Positions 1 through 9,365 of a DNA stretch of 64,000 bases are shown here, piece by piece. The notes beneath the pieces were generated by a model. That model made no database searches and was not told where the DNA came from. It saw only the letters and a program-made list of their open reading frames with translations. A program made the position numbers and the translations under genes. The stretch spans positions 124,001-188,000 of the forward strand of contig NZ_BCWU01000005.1 of assembly GCF_001592365.1 (NCBI RefSeq), read 5' to 3'. Position 1 is the stretch's first letter. The number at the start of each line of letters is the position of its first letter. This DNA is from Gordonia hydrophobica NBRC 16057. Lineage in GTDB: Bacteria > Actinomycetota > Actinomycetes > Mycobacteriales > Mycobacteriaceae.

Positions 1-801
1 CGACCCGAGCGGTACGCCAAAGCGCTCGACCGTGCGGACATGGTGATCCTCGACCTCGAGGACGCGATCGCTCAGGTCAACAAGGCGCAGGCGCGCGACG
101 CGCTCATCGGGAACCCGGTGGCCGCCGACCGGGTGATCGTGCGGATCAATCCGGCCGACACCGCCGACCATCAGCTCGACCTCGACGCCGTGGCGTCCAC
201 GCCGTACCGGCTGGTGATGCAGGCCAAAGTGGAGTCCGCGGCGCAGCTCACCGCGCACGGACTCCCGACCATCGCACTCATCGAGACCCCGCTCGGCGCC
301 GTCCGCGTCGAGGAGATCGCCGCCGCTCCCAACTGCGTCGGACTGATGTGGGGCGCCGAGGACCTCGTGGCGGGCATGGGCGGATCGTCGAGCCGATTCG
401 CCGACGACGAGGCGCATCCCGGTCGCTACCGCGACATCGCGCGGTACGTCCGCGCCCGCGTCCGGCTCACCGCCGCGGCGTTCGGCGTGGCCGCGGTCGA
501 CTCGGTCCACATCGACATCGCCGACGTCGACGGGCTGGTCGCGGAGGTGCGTGACGCCGTCGCCCAGGGCTACACCGCGACCGCGTGCATCCATCCGAGC
601 CAGGCCGCGCACATCCGCGACGGTTACGCACCGTCGGCGGAGCGCATCGCCTGGGCCCGCACCGTCCTGGCGGGCGCGGAGGCACACGACGGCGGCGTCT
701 TCGCTGTCGACGGCCAGATGATCGACGGTCCGGTGATCGCTCAGGCGCGCGCCGTGCTGTCGCGGGTGACCGACGCGCCCACGGACCCACCGCACTCCTG
801 A
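1..801 (+). CDS. HpcH/HpaI aldolase / citrate lyase beta-like protein (CitE family), 5' end outside window
   Basis: The reading frame is already open at base 1 (residues RPERYAKALDRADMV), so the true start lies upstream and the ATG at 40 is internal. CitE-like proteins cleave or hydrolyse 3-hydroxyacyl-CoA or malyl/citramalyl-type CoA thioesters. The TIM-barrel motifs are visible: DLEDAI near the start, VRINPAD (substrate-binding Arg), ALIETPLG (metal-binding Glu) and GLMWGAEDL (metal-binding acidic pair). It is followed after 36 bases by an acyl-CoA ligase and then acetoacetyl-CoA synthetase. In M. tuberculosis a citE gene (Rv2498c) sits in the leucine-degradation region with fadD35, so a role at the end of leucine or branched acyl-CoA catabolism is a reasonable inference. 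The exact substrate cannot be read from the sequence. Confidence 0.85.
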   Translation, partial: RPERYAKALDRADMVILDLEDAIAQVNKAQARDALIGNPVAADRVIVRINPADTADHQLDLDAVASTPYRLVMQAKVESAAQLTAHGLPTIALIETPLGAVRVEEIAAAPNCVGLMWGAEDLVAGMGGSSSRFADDEAHPGRYRDIARYVRARVRLTAAAFGVAAVDSVHIDIADVDGLVAEVRDAVAQGYTATACIHPSQAAHIRDGYAPSAERIAWARTVLAGAEAHDGGVFAVDGQMIDGPVIAQARAVLSRVTDAPTDPPHS

Positions 802-837
802 AGTACCCGACCATCGCGATCCGCACGGAGGACAACC

Positions 838-2499
838 ATGACCGAACTCGCAGACTCGGCGCTGTCGTACGCGTCCGGGGAGACGCAGCCGCCGCTCCTG
901 ACCCGCACTATCGGCGCAACCCTCGCGGCGACCGCCGCGAAGTACCCCGAGTCCGACGCGCTCATCGACGCCGCCGTCGACCGGACCTGGACGTGGTCTC
1001 AGTTCCGGCGCGACGTTCTCGCCCTCGCGGCCGGTCTGCTGCGGCACGGCGTCCAGCCCGGCGACCGCGTCGCACTGTGGTCACCGAACCGCTTCGAATG
1101 GGTGCTGACACAGTTCGCGGCCGCCGAGATCGGTGCGATCCTCGTCGTCATCAACCCGTCGTACCGGCGCCACGAACTCGCCTATGCGTTGACGCAGTCG
1201 GGGACCTCACTGGTCCTCTCGGCGGAACGGTTCCGCGATTCCGCGTACGCCGAGATGCTCGACGACGTCCGTGATCAGGTCCCGGACCTGCGCGAGGTGG
1301 TGCTCTTCGAGTCCGAGGTCTTCGCCGCGATGCTGACCGAGCCGACGGCGGACGAGGTGGCGACGATCGCCGAGATCGCAGCAGGACTGAACGCGGCCGA
1401 CCCGATCAACATCCAGTACACGTCGGGCACCACCGGGTCGCCGAAGGGCGTCACGCTGACGCACCTCAACATCGGCAACAACGGCTACCTGGTCGGTGCG
1501 CTGCTGGAGTACACCGAGGCCGACCGCATCTGTCTGCCGGTGCCGTTCTACCACTGCTTCGGCATGGTGATGGGCAACCTCGCGGCCATCGCCTTCGGTT
1601 GTGCCATGGTGATTCCCGGACCGGCCTTCGAGCCCAAGGCCACGCTCGGCGCCGTCGAGAAGTACCGGTGCACCAGCCTGTACGGCGTGCCGACCATGTT
1701 CATCGCCGAGCTCGCCGTGCTCGATGCCGCAGGCGGGGCCGACGGAGACGGCGAGAGCTTCGACCTGTCGTCGCTGCGAACCGGGATCATGGCGGGCTCG
1801 CCGTGCCCGGAGCAGGTGATGCGCCGGGTGATCGACGAGATGAACATGTCGCAGGTGTCCATCTGCTACGGCATGACCGAGACCAGCCCGGTCTCGACCC
1901 AGACCCGGATGGACGACGCGCTGGACCTGCGAGTCGGCACCGTCGGACGCGTCGGTCCGCACTTGGAGATCAAGATCGCCGACCCGCTGACCGGCGAGAC
2001 GTTGCCGCGGGGCGAGACCGGCGAGTTCCGCACCCGTGGCTATTCAGTGATGCAGGGCTACTGGAACGACCCGGAGAAGACCGCTGAGGCGATCGACGCC
2101 GACGGCTGGATGCGCACCGGCGACCTGGGGGTGATGGGCGAGGACGGGTACGCGCGGATCACCGGCCGCATCAAGGACATGGTGATCCGCGGCGGCGAGA
2201 ACATCTATCCGCGGGAGATCGAGGAGTTCCTCTACACGCATCCAGACATCGTCGACGCGCAGGTGATCGGCGTCCCCGACGAGAAGTACGGCGAGGAGCT
2301 CATGGCATGGGTCCGCGTCCGGGAGGGTGCACCGGAGATCACCGCCGACACGATCCGCGAGTTCGCGACCGGACACATCTCCCGCCACAAGATCCCCAAG
2401 TACGTCCGTGTGGTTGACGAGTTTCCGATGACCGTCACCGGTAAAGTCCGAAAGGTGGAGATGCGCGACAAGTCGATCGAGTTCTTAGGGTTGGGGTAG
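838..2499 (+). CDS. AMP-forming acyl-CoA ligase (FadD family, FadD35-like)
   Basis: This 553-residue member of the ANL superfamily activates a carboxylic acid to its CoA ester via an acyl-adenylate. Visible motifs are the P-loop YTSGTTGSPKG (from about residue 194), GYSVMQGYWN, TGDLG, and the hinge GRIKDMVIRGGENIYP; the C-terminal TVTGKVRK carries the catalytic Lys. The ATG at 838 is preceded by a strong CGGAGGA ribosome site. It sits between a CitE-like gene and acetoacetyl-CoA synthetase, and its stop codon abuts the next ATG, so the three are probably one operon. The combination resembles the fadD35/citE leucine-catabolism region of mycobacteria. Medium- or short-chain acid use is likely but unproven. 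Confidence 0.9.
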   Translation: MTELADSALSYASGETQPPLLTRTIGATLAATAAKYPESDALIDAAVDRTWTWSQFRRDVLALAAGLLRHGVQPGDRVALWSPNRFEWVLTQFAAAEIGAILVVINPSYRRHELAYALTQSGTSLVLSAERFRDSAYAEMLDDVRDQVPDLREVVLFESEVFAAMLTEPTADEVATIAEIAAGLNAADPINIQYTSGTTGSPKGVTLTHLNIGNNGYLVGALLEYTEADRICLPVPFYHCFGMVMGNLAAIAFGCAMVIPGPAFEPKATLGAVEKYRCTSLYGVPTMFIAELAVLDAAGGADGDGESFDLSSLRTGIMAGSPCPEQVMRRVIDEMNMSQVSICYGMTETSPVSTQTRMDDALDLRVGTVGRVGPHLEIKIADPLTGETLPRGETGEFRTRGYSVMQGYWNDPEKTAEAIDADGWMRTGDLGVMGEDGYARITGRIKDMVIRGGENIYPREIEEFLYTHPDIVDAQVIGVPDEKYGEELMAWVRVREGAPEITADTIREFATGHISRHKIPKYVRVVDEFPMTVTGKVRKVEMRDKSIEFLGLG

Positions 2500-4449
2500 A
2501 TGACACATTTCAGTCGGTTCGCCGAAGCCTTTTCTGAACGTGCTGGAACGTCGTTGACCACGTACGACGAGGTCTGGCAACGATCAGTGGACGATCTCCC
2601 CGGCTTCTGGCGGACGGTCTGGAACTTCTTCGATCTCGACGACATCGCCGCGACCCCGCTCGCCGACGGCGACGCCGCGGTGCTGGCCGATGCGTCGATG
2701 CCGGGCGCCGTCTGGTTCCCCGACATCGAACTCAACTATGCCGATGCGATCCTCCGGCACGCGGACCTGCCCGGCGAGGCGATCGTCGGCCTGGACGAGA
2801 ACGGTGTCCGGACCGCCGTGACCTGGGCGCAGCTCCCGGTCCGGGTCGGCGCCGTCGCGCATGCGCTGCGCGAGGCCGGCGTGAACAAGGGCGACGTCGT
2901 CGCGGCCTACCTGCCCGACATCCCCGAAGCGGTCATCGCCTTCCTCGCGACGGCCTCGCTGGGCGCGCTGTGGTCCGGCTGCGGTCAGGACTACGCGCCC
3001 GAGGGCGCGGCCGGTCGACTGGCCCAGCTGCAGCCGACCGTGCTCTTCTCGGCGGCGGGCTACCGCTACAACGGCAAGGACATCGACAAACGCGCCGATT
3101 CGGCGGAACTCGCAGGCCTGCTCGGCGACGTCGTCCACATCATGGTCGGCGATCCCGGCGAGACTGATTCGGACCAGAATACGGCCAGACGATGGTCGGA
3201 TCTCATCGCGGACGAGTCGCATCGCCCCGAGCCGGTGAAAGTCCCGTTCGATCACCCGCTGTGGGTGCTGTTCTCGTCCGGGACCACCGGTCGGCCGAAG
3301 GGGATCGTCCACGGACACGGCGGCGTCGTGATCGAACACCTCAAGTGCGCGAGCATCCAGTCCGACATGGACGAGCACTCGGTCTTCTTCTGGCAGACCG
3401 CGTTGAGCTGGATGATGTGGAACTACCAGGTCGCGGGCCTGCTGGTCGGGGCGCGCATCATCACCTACAGCGGCTCGGCGCTGTATCCGGACGCGGATCG
3501 CCTGTGGCAGACCGTCGCCGACGAGCACGTCACCTTCTTCGGCACCAGCCCGGGGCAACTGCAGGCCTCGCGCAAAGCCGAACTGCGTCCGGGAGCCGAC
3601 CACGACCTGAGTGCGCTCGAGTTGCTCGGGAGCACCGGCTCCACCCTGGCCGCCGACCTGTTCGACTGGGTGGACGACAACGTGAAGGCGGGACTGCCGA
3701 TCTTCTCGATCAGCGGCGGCACCGACGTGGTCTCCGCGTTCGCGGGTGGGACCACCGGGGTACCGGTCGTCGCGGGTGAACTGTCGGCGCGTTACCTGGG
3801 TGTCGGACTCGAGGCCTGGTCACCGAACGCGCAGCCGCTCGTCGGCGAGGTCGGCGAGATGGTGGTGACCACACCGATGCCGTCGATGCCGGTCACGTTC
3901 TGGAACGACCCCGACGGTGAGCGTTACCGCTCCGCCTACTTTGCACATGAGTGGGAAGGCACAGGGCCGGCCTCGCCGGTGTGGCGGCACGGCGACTGGG
4001 TCACCGTCACCGAGCGCGGGGCGCTGGTGATCCACGGCCGCAGTGATGCGACGCTCAACCGGCACGGCATCCGCATGGGCTCGGCCGACATCTATGAGGT
4101 GGTCGAAGGCATTCCGGAGATCGCCGAAGCCTTTGTGCTCGGAGTCGACGGCGCCGACGGGAAATATTGGATGCCGCTGTTCGTCACGCTCGTGGCGGGG
4201 GCGGAACTGACCGATGAACTCACCGCGCGTGTGGCCGCCGACGTGAAGACCAGACTGTCTCCGCGCCATGTGCCCGACGAGATCGTCGTGGCGCCCGGCA
4301 TCCCCCACACACGCACGGGGAAGAAGCTCGAAGTGCCGGTCACAGCGATTCTCGCTGGTCGGACCGAGGTCAATGTGGATCCGAAGTCGGTCGACGACTA
4401 CTCGCTCATCGAGTGGTACGCGGAGCAGGGGCGCGCACACCGCTGGTGA
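2500..4449 (+). CDS. aacS: Acetoacetyl-CoA synthetase (acetoacetate-CoA ligase)
   Basis: A 649-residue ANL-family enzyme of the size typical for acetoacetyl-CoA synthetase, which makes acetoacetyl-CoA from acetoacetate, ATP and CoA in the cytoplasm. The N-terminal acyl-CoA-synthetase region (FWRTVWNFFDLDD, then VWFPDIELNYADAIL) is characteristic of the ACS/AacS branch. The P-loop FSSGTTGRPKG lies near residue 257, GRSDATLNRHGIRMG is the hinge region, and TRTGKKLEVPV holds the catalytic Lys. The ATG directly follows the TAG of the upstream ligase; GGGTTGGGG just before it would serve as ribosome site. With a CitE-like lyase two genes upstream it probably recovers acetoacetate from leucine or ketone bodies, in place of the SCOT transferase found at the matching position in mycobacteria. 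Confidence 0.9.
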   Translation: MTHFSRFAEAFSERAGTSLTTYDEVWQRSVDDLPGFWRTVWNFFDLDDIAATPLADGDAAVLADASMPGAVWFPDIELNYADAILRHADLPGEAIVGLDENGVRTAVTWAQLPVRVGAVAHALREAGVNKGDVVAAYLPDIPEAVIAFLATASLGALWSGCGQDYAPEGAAGRLAQLQPTVLFSAAGYRYNGKDIDKRADSAELAGLLGDVVHIMVGDPGETDSDQNTARRWSDLIADESHRPEPVKVPFDHPLWVLFSSGTTGRPKGIVHGHGGVVIEHLKCASIQSDMDEHSVFFWQTALSWMMWNYQVAGLLVGARIITYSGSALYPDADRLWQTVADEHVTFFGTSPGQLQASRKAELRPGADHDLSALELLGSTGSTLAADLFDWVDDNVKAGLPIFSISGGTDVVSAFAGGTTGVPVVAGELSARYLGVGLEAWSPNAQPLVGEVGEMVVTTPMPSMPVTFWNDPDGERYRSAYFAHEWEGTGPASPVWRHGDWVTVTERGALVIHGRSDATLNRHGIRMGSADIYEVVEGIPEIAEAFVLGVDGADGKYWMPLFVTLVAGAELTDELTARVAADVKTRLSPRHVPDEIVVAPGIPHTRTGKKLEVPVTAILAGRTEVNVDPKSVDDYSLIEWYAEQGRAHRW

Positions 4450-4552
4450 TTCGAACGGTGGACGGCTTCTGCGGGGTGACGGGGTCGTGTATTAGCGTGG
4501 GTGACGTTCGGAGGCCATCACAGGGGGTGGCCCGTGCCTCGAGGAGTGATTG

Positions 4553-5506
4553 ATGACTTACCCGCAGTCGGGTCCTGGCTACGGCCAGGGTGATGCCGGA
4601 CAGTCGGCATACGGCCAGCAGCAGCACGCCCAGCAGGCCGGATACGGTCAGCAGCAGTACGGACAGCAGGCGGGCTATGGTCAGCAGCAGTACGGTCAGC
4701 AGGCCGGATACGGCCAGCAGCAGTACGGCTACCAGGCGCCGAAGCCGCCGAGCCAGGGACTGCCCGCCACCACGCCGACGATCCTCGCCGCCGTCATCGG
4801 CGCGCTCGGAGTGATCACGCTCTTCCTCGGTTTCTTGAGCGCAGGCACCTTCAGCGGATCCGGCACCAGCAAGGACATCGAGATCGGCAAGCTGTACGAG
4901 ACCGCGTATGCGCTGCCGTGGGGCCTGCTCGCCGTCGCCGGACTACTGGCGGCGACGACCTTCCTGGTCGGGCACTCCAAGGGTGTCGTCGCAGCGTTGA
5001 CGGCCCTCACCGGCGTCGGTGCGCTCGCGACCGTGTTCGTCATCTCGACCGGTTCGGGCAAGGGCGGACTCGGCGCCTACGACAGCAGCGAGATCAAGTC
5101 CAGCGCCGGCGTCGGCGCCATCATCCTGCTCATCTTCGCGATCCTGTCGTTCATCGCCGCGATCTTCTGGCTGCTGATCGAGTCCGGGCAGGTCAAGGTC
5201 GCCGGGGCCACCGCGGCCGACGCCTCGGCCGCACAGGCTGTTGCGCCGGCCGTCGACACGTCGGCGTACGGCTACGGCCAGCAGGCTCAGCAGTCCGCGT
5301 CGTACGGCCAGCAGGCGCCGACCACCTACCAGGCGGGCCAGTCGTACGGGCAGCCGGCTGCGTCGGGCTATGCGCAGCCGACGTCGTCGCCGTCGAACCC
5401 CCTCCCGTCGAACCCCCTGCCGTCGACCCCCCTGCCGTCAACTCCGGCCGACCCGGGTGCGACGACCGCGTTCCAGAAGCCGGAAGGCCAGCAGGACGCG
5501 CACTGA
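4553..5506 (+). CDS. DUF5336 membrane protein, 34 kDa-antigen-like (Rv0954 homologue)
   Basis: A 317-residue protein with a disordered Gly-Tyr-Gln N-terminus (to about residue 65), four hydrophobic segments in the middle (about 70-210) and a Tyr/Gln/Pro-rich tail. This is the layout of the mycobacterial 34 kDa antigenic protein family. The N-terminal tract is four 33-base repeats and the tail has three 15-base repeats encoding SNPLP/STPLP. I start it at ATG 4553 because GAGGAG (4541-4546) is 6 bases upstream; a TTG at 4550 is too close to that site. Its position just before the DUF6350-purN-purH block matches Rv0954 in M. tuberculosis. Biochemical function is unknown; a role in the envelope or division apparatus is only conjecture. 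Confidence 0.85.
   Translation: MTYPQSGPGYGQGDAGQSAYGQQQHAQQAGYGQQQYGQQAGYGQQQYGQQAGYGQQQYGYQAPKPPSQGLPATTPTILAAVIGALGVITLFLGFLSAGTFSGSGTSKDIEIGKLYETAYALPWGLLAVAGLLAATTFLVGHSKGVVAALTALTGVGALATVFVISTGSGKGGLGAYDSSEIKSSAGVGAIILLIFAILSFIAAIFWLLIESGQVKVAGATAADASAAQAVAPAVDTSAYGYGQQAQQSASYGQQAPTTYQAGQSYGQPAASGYAQPTSSPSNPLPSNPLPSTPLPSTPADPGATTAFQKPEGQQDAH
4604..4735 (+). repeat. Four in-frame 33-bp tandem repeats encoding Gly-Tyr-Gln units
   Basis: Units run 4604-4636, 4637-4669, 4670-4702 and 4703-4735. They encode SAYGQQQHAQQ, then AGYGQQQYGQQ twice, then AGYGQQQYGYQ. The array is low-complexity, likely disordered, and prone to copy-number change. Confidence 0.9.
5393..5437 (+). repeat. Three 15-bp tandem repeats encoding SNPLP/STPLP
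   Basis: Units at 5393-5407, 5408-5422 and 5423-5437 differ by one or two bases. They form a Pro-rich C-terminal tail of the antigen-like membrane protein. Confidence 0.85.
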
Positions 5507-5521
5507 CGTCACATCACGGAG

Positions 5522-5562
5522 CGTTCCCGGTCACCTCGCGGTGGCCGGGAACGTTTGTGTTT
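5522..5562 (+). terminator. Rho-independent terminator after the DUF5336 gene
   Basis: A 14-bp stem (5522-5535 with 5540-5553, arm CGTTCCCGG at the base, one T/G position) closes on a TCGC tetraloop and is followed by TTTGTGTTT. It lies 15 bases after the stop codon. Confidence 0.75.
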
Positions 5563-5662
5563 CCGGGAGTTCCTGAGTCCCGTCTGTGGGTTCGAGCGGA
5601 TTCGGCCGCTGCGCGGCGCGTCGAGAGGTCGTGCGTGCCGTCGCGTGACACCCTCGTAGGTG

Positions 5663-7123
5663 ATGTCCGCGCCCACTTCTGAATCGTTGGCGACCCGTCT
5701 GCGACAGGTCCGCCTGGCTCGTCGTGCCGATCAGGCGCCGAGACTGCCCGCCACGTGGGACGTGATCAAGGTCGGACTGACCGTGCCGACGTTCGCGTGG
5801 TTGGCCGCCGTGGCGTTGGTGCTGATCACCAAGGTCGCTGCGGGCGCGGGGTTCTCCGGTCTCGGCAGCGCGACCGCCGCGGGCTGGCTCGCGATGAACC
5901 AGACCACGTTGACGATCGGCGGCGTGGTGATCGGGGTCCTGCCGCTGGTCCCGACGATTCTGATCGGGTACGGAACCTACCGGGTGGTGCGCCGCGCGAC
6001 GGTCGACGCCGACTCGTTCAACGAACTCCTTCGCGTTGCGGGCACCGCGATCGTCGGTCCGGTGTTGGCCACCGCCTTGGCGCTCGCGATCGTGGCCGAT
6101 GGCGCGTCGTCGGTGAGCCCGGTCGGCAATCCGAATCCGCTCGCCGCATTCGGTATGACGATTCTGGTGCACGGGGTGTCAGCCGCGGTCGGCCTGGTCC
6201 ACCGGGTGCTGCCGCCCTTCCTCGACGAATTCGCGATCCCGGCGTCGGACCGGATCGGCGCCCGCGGCGGCGCTGCCGCGTTCGGCGCGCTGATCACCGG
6301 CGGAGCCGTCGCCGTCTTCGTCGGCTTCGTCGTGCACTTCAATGCCGTCGGCGACGTGATCGCCCAGGGCAACACCGTCGACGGCTACCTCGGACTCACC
6401 GTCTTGTCGGTGCTGTATCTGCCGAACTTCGTCGTCGGCGGGGCCGCCGTCGCCTCCGGCGCCAGCGCAACGCTCGGCAGTTCGGTCATCGACGCACTGA
6501 GCACCCATCCCGGAGTGCTCCCGCCGGTGCCGGTCGCGGCGGTGGTGCCGACGTCCGACCTCGGCGCGCAGGGAGCTCTGCTCTTCGCGGTGCCCGCCGT
6601 CGCGGGCATCCTCCTCGGCTGGTACACCCGCAGCGCCGACCTCGTCGCGCATCTGCGGGCGATTGGCGTCGGTGCGGCCGTCGCCTCGCTGCTGATGGTC
6701 GTGGCGGCGGGCGTGTCCGGCGGCACCCTCGGAGAACTGGGCGAGGCGGGAGTCGGGGTCCCGGTCGCCGGAGTCTTCACCTTCACCGCAGTGGGGGTGA
6801 CCGCGGTGGTCACCGCGGGCATTCAGTGGCTGGTGGGCTACCTCCGCGATCGAGGCGGCCGGTCCGACGGCAGCGACTTCGATGAGTTGTTCGACGACGA
6901 GGACGCCGCCGACGTCGGCTCAGCCGGCGGGGACGACGTCGCCGAACTCACGGAGACGGCCGACGACAGTCCGGACGACGAGGCGGACGCCGACGATGAG
7001 CCGGACTGGGACGACGAGGCACGGGTGCCCCAGACCCGGGTTGAGGGCGACGCCGAGATCGCAGACGGCGATGCGACCGCGGATGACGCCCCGCGATCCG
7101 CGGCCGAGGTCGATCCCGCCTGA
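5663..7123 (+). CDS. DUF6350 integral membrane protein (Rv0955 homologue)
   Basis: About 486 residues, with many hydrophobic segments between residues 30 and 400 and a strongly acidic Asp/Glu tail (about 410-485). This is the standard appearance of the DUF6350 family, which in actinomycetes sits directly upstream of purN. A GTG at 5660 is in frame immediately before ATG 5663; I prefer the ATG. It is separated from purN by 50 bases and could be co-transcribed with it. No catalytic motif is visible and the function is not known. The conserved neighbourhood (Rv0954-Rv0957 order) is the main basis for the assignment. Confidence 0.8.
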   Translation: MSAPTSESLATRLRQVRLARRADQAPRLPATWDVIKVGLTVPTFAWLAAVALVLITKVAAGAGFSGLGSATAAGWLAMNQTTLTIGGVVIGVLPLVPTILIGYGTYRVVRRATVDADSFNELLRVAGTAIVGPVLATALALAIVADGASSVSPVGNPNPLAAFGMTILVHGVSAAVGLVHRVLPPFLDEFAIPASDRIGARGGAAAFGALITGGAVAVFVGFVVHFNAVGDVIAQGNTVDGYLGLTVLSVLYLPNFVVGGAAVASGASATLGSSVIDALSTHPGVLPPVPVAAVVPTSDLGAQGALLFAVPAVAGILLGWYTRSADLVAHLRAIGVGAAVASLLMVVAAGVSGGTLGELGEAGVGVPVAGVFTFTAVGVTAVVTAGIQWLVGYLRDRGGRSDGSDFDELFDDEDAADVGSAGGDDVAELTETADDSPDDEADADDEPDWDDEARVPQTRVEGDAEIADGDATADDAPRSAAEVDPA

Positions 7124-7173
7124 GCGTCCTACCTGCGCGTCACCTGCCGGGAGCAGACCACTAAGCTGGCAGC

Positions 7174-7794
7174 GTGACATCAGCCCAGGACGCCCGTGTG
7201 CCCGTGGTCGTCATGGCATCCGGAACCGGGACGCTGATGGCCGCCATCGTGCAGCTCGCCGCCGCGCACGACGCGGCGTTCACCGTGGTCGGCGTGATCG
7301 TCGACCGCGACTGCGGGGCGGCCGACCGCGCCGCCGCCGCAGGCATTCCCGTCATCCGCTGCGCGGTGCGCGACTACAACGATCGCGCCGCGTGGGATGC
7401 CGCGGTGACCGCCGCCGTCGCACAGCACGATCCCGAGTGGGTGGTGACCGCCGGCTTCATGAAGGTGCTGGGCGCGGCATTCCTCGGCCGTTTCGGCGGC
7501 CGGATCCTGAACTCCCACCCCGCGTTGCTGCCCGCCTTCCCGGGCGCACACGGGGTGGCCGACGCCCTCGCGTACGGCGTCAAAGTCACCGGAACCACGG
7601 TGCACCTGGTCGACGACGGCGTCGACACCGGACCGATCCTCGCGCAGCGCACCGTGGAAGTGCTGCCCGACGACACCGAAGAAACCCTCCACGAACGCAT
7701 CAAAGAAGTCGAGCGCGTGTTGCTTCCCGAAACGGTGCACGCGGTCGTCACCCGTGGCGTTGTCACAGATGGACGAAAGGCACACATCAAGTGA
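7174..7794 (+). CDS. purN: Phosphoribosylglycinamide formyltransferase (GART)
   Basis: A 206-residue PurN that transfers a formyl group from 10-formyl-THF to GAR in de novo purine synthesis. Visible motifs are the phosphate-binding MASGTGT near residue 15, the catalytic Asn-His pair in [17 protein letters not shown], and the catalytic Asp in [13 protein letters not shown]. The start is GTG 7174 and no upstream ATG in frame fits better. Its TGA overlaps the GTG of purH by four bases (GTGA), so the two are translationally coupled. Length is normal for the family. Confidence 0.95.
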   Translation: MTSAQDARVPVVVMASGTGTLMAAIVQLAAAHDAAFTVVGVIVDRDCGAADRAAAAGIPVIRCAVRDYNDRAAWDAAVTAAVAQHDPEWVVTAGFMKVLGAAFLGRFGGRILNSHPALLPAFPGAHGVADALAYGVKVTGTTVHLVDDGVDTGPILAQRTVEVLPDDTEETLHERIKEVERVLLPETVHAVVTRGVVTDGRKAHIK

Positions 7795-9365
7795 ATGCAC
7801 CCGCAGATTCCGGAGCCCGCGCCGTCAAGCGCGCGCTGGTCAGCGTCTACGACAAGAGCGGTCTCACCGAACTGGCCACGGCATTGCACGCCGCGGGCGT
7901 CGAGATCGTCTCGACCGGTTCCACGGCCAAGACCATCGCGGGCGCGGGCGTGCCCGTCGTCGAGGTCAGTGAGCTGACCGGATTCCCCGAGTGCCTCGAG
8001 GGCCGGGTCAAGACCCTGCACCCGCGTGTGCACGCGGGCATCCTCGCCGACACCCGCAAGGACGACCACCTCAAGCAGCTCGACGAGCTCGGCGTCGCGC
8101 CGTTCGAACTGGTCATCGTGAACCTGTACCCGTTCACCGAGACGGTCGCCTCCGGCGCCACCCCCGACGAGTGCGTCGAGCAGATCGACATCGGCGGCCC
8201 GTCCATGGTGCGTGCCGCGGCCAAGAACCACCCGTCGGTCGGCGTCGTCGTCGATCCCGCCGACTACGCGGACGTCACCGCGGCGGTCGCCGCGGGCGGA
8301 TTCACCCTCGAGCAGCGCAAGCAGTTGGCGGCGAAGGCATTCCGCCACACCGCCGACTACGACGTCGCGGTCGCCTCCTGGATGAGCTCGGTGGTCGCGC
8401 CCGACACCAGTGGCTCGCAGTTCCCGGTGTGGACCGGCGCCACCTGGAACCGCTCGGCCGCTCTGCGGTACGGCGAGAACCCGCACCAGGCCGCCGCGCT
8501 CTACGTCGACACCGAGGGCGCGCCCGGGCTCGCCGAGGCGGAGCAGTTGCACGGCAAGGAGATGTCGTTCAACAACTACACCGACGGTGACGCCGCCTGG
8601 CGCGCCGCGTACGACCACGCCGAGCCCGCCGTCGCGATCATCAAGCATGCCAACCCGTGCGGCATCGCGGTGGGTGCCGACATCGCCGAAGCGCACCGAC
8701 TGGCGCACGCCTGCGACCCGGTCAGCGCCTACGGCGGCGTCATCGCGACCAACCGCGAGGTGTCGGTGGAGATGGCCGAGCAGGTCGCCGAGATCTTCAC
8801 CGAGGTCATCATCGCGCCGAGCTATTCCGACGGCGCCGTCGACGTGCTCTCGCGGAAGAAGAACATCCGCATTCTCGTTGCGCAGGCGCCCAGCGCCACC
8901 GGCACGGAGATGCGTCCGATCTCGGGTGGACTGCTGGTGCAGGAGCGCGACGTGATCGACGCCGACGGCGACGATCCCGCCAACTGGACTCTCGCGACCG
9001 GAGACGCCGCGGACGAGGCCACCCTGCGCGATCTCGTCTTCGCGTGGCGGGCCTGCCGCGCGGTGAAGTCGAACGCCATCCTGCTGGCACATGGCGGCGC
9101 CTCGGTCGGCGTCGGCATGGGGCAGGTGAACCGCGTCGACTCCGCGCACCTCGCAGTGCAGCGGGCGGGCGATCGTGCCTCCGGTTCGGTCGGTGCCTCG
9201 GACGCCTTCTTCCCGTTCCCGGACGGCCTGCAGGTCTTGCTCGACGCCGGCGTCCGCGCCGTCGTCCAGCCCGGCGGATCGGTCCGTGACAACGAGGTCA
9301 TCGAAGCGGCCAAGACCGCGGGCGTCACGATGTACCTGACCGGCGCACGTCACTTCGCACACTGA
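7791..9365 (+). CDS. purH: Bifunctional AICAR transformylase / IMP cyclohydrolase
   Basis: A 524-residue PurH, catalysing the last two steps of IMP synthesis. The N-terminal MGS-like IMP cyclohydrolase domain ([41 protein letters not shown]) is followed by the AICARFT domain with [13 protein letters not shown] and the C-terminal [14 protein letters not shown] start it at GTG 7791, which overlaps the purN stop; the frame stays open upstream but that stretch is antisense-like filler inside the purN region with no family similarity. The C-terminus ([10 protein letters not shown]) is intact. Confidence 0.95.
   Translation: MNAPADSGARAVKRALVSVYDKSGLTELATALHAAGVEIVSTGSTAKTIAGAGVPVVEVSELTGFPECLEGRVKTLHPRVHAGILADTRKDDHLKQLDELGVAPFELVIVNLYPFTETVASGATPDECVEQIDIGGPSMVRAAAKNHPSVGVVVDPADYADVTAAVAAGGFTLEQRKQLAAKAFRHTADYDVAVASWMSSVVAPDTSGSQFPVWTGATWNRSAALRYGENPHQAAALYVDTEGAPGLAEAEQLHGKEMSFNNYTDGDAAWRAAYDHAEPAVAIIKHANPCGIAVGADIAEAHRLAHACDPVSAYGGVIATNREVSVEMAEQVAEIFTEVIIAPSYSDGAVDVLSRKKNIRILVAQAPSATGTEMRPISGGLLVQERDVIDADGDDPANWTLATGDAADEATLRDLVFAWRACRAVKSNAILLAHGGASVGVGMGQVNRVDSAHLAVQRAGDRASGSVGASDAFFPFPDGLQVLLDAGVRAVVQPGGSVRDNEVIEAAKTAGVTMYLTGARHFAH

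Noticed and set aside
6882..7790. Extension of the purH frame upstream through purN
   Set aside because: The extra residues are Arg/Pro-rich with no similarity to PurH, and purN and the DUF6350 tail occupy this DNA in another frame.
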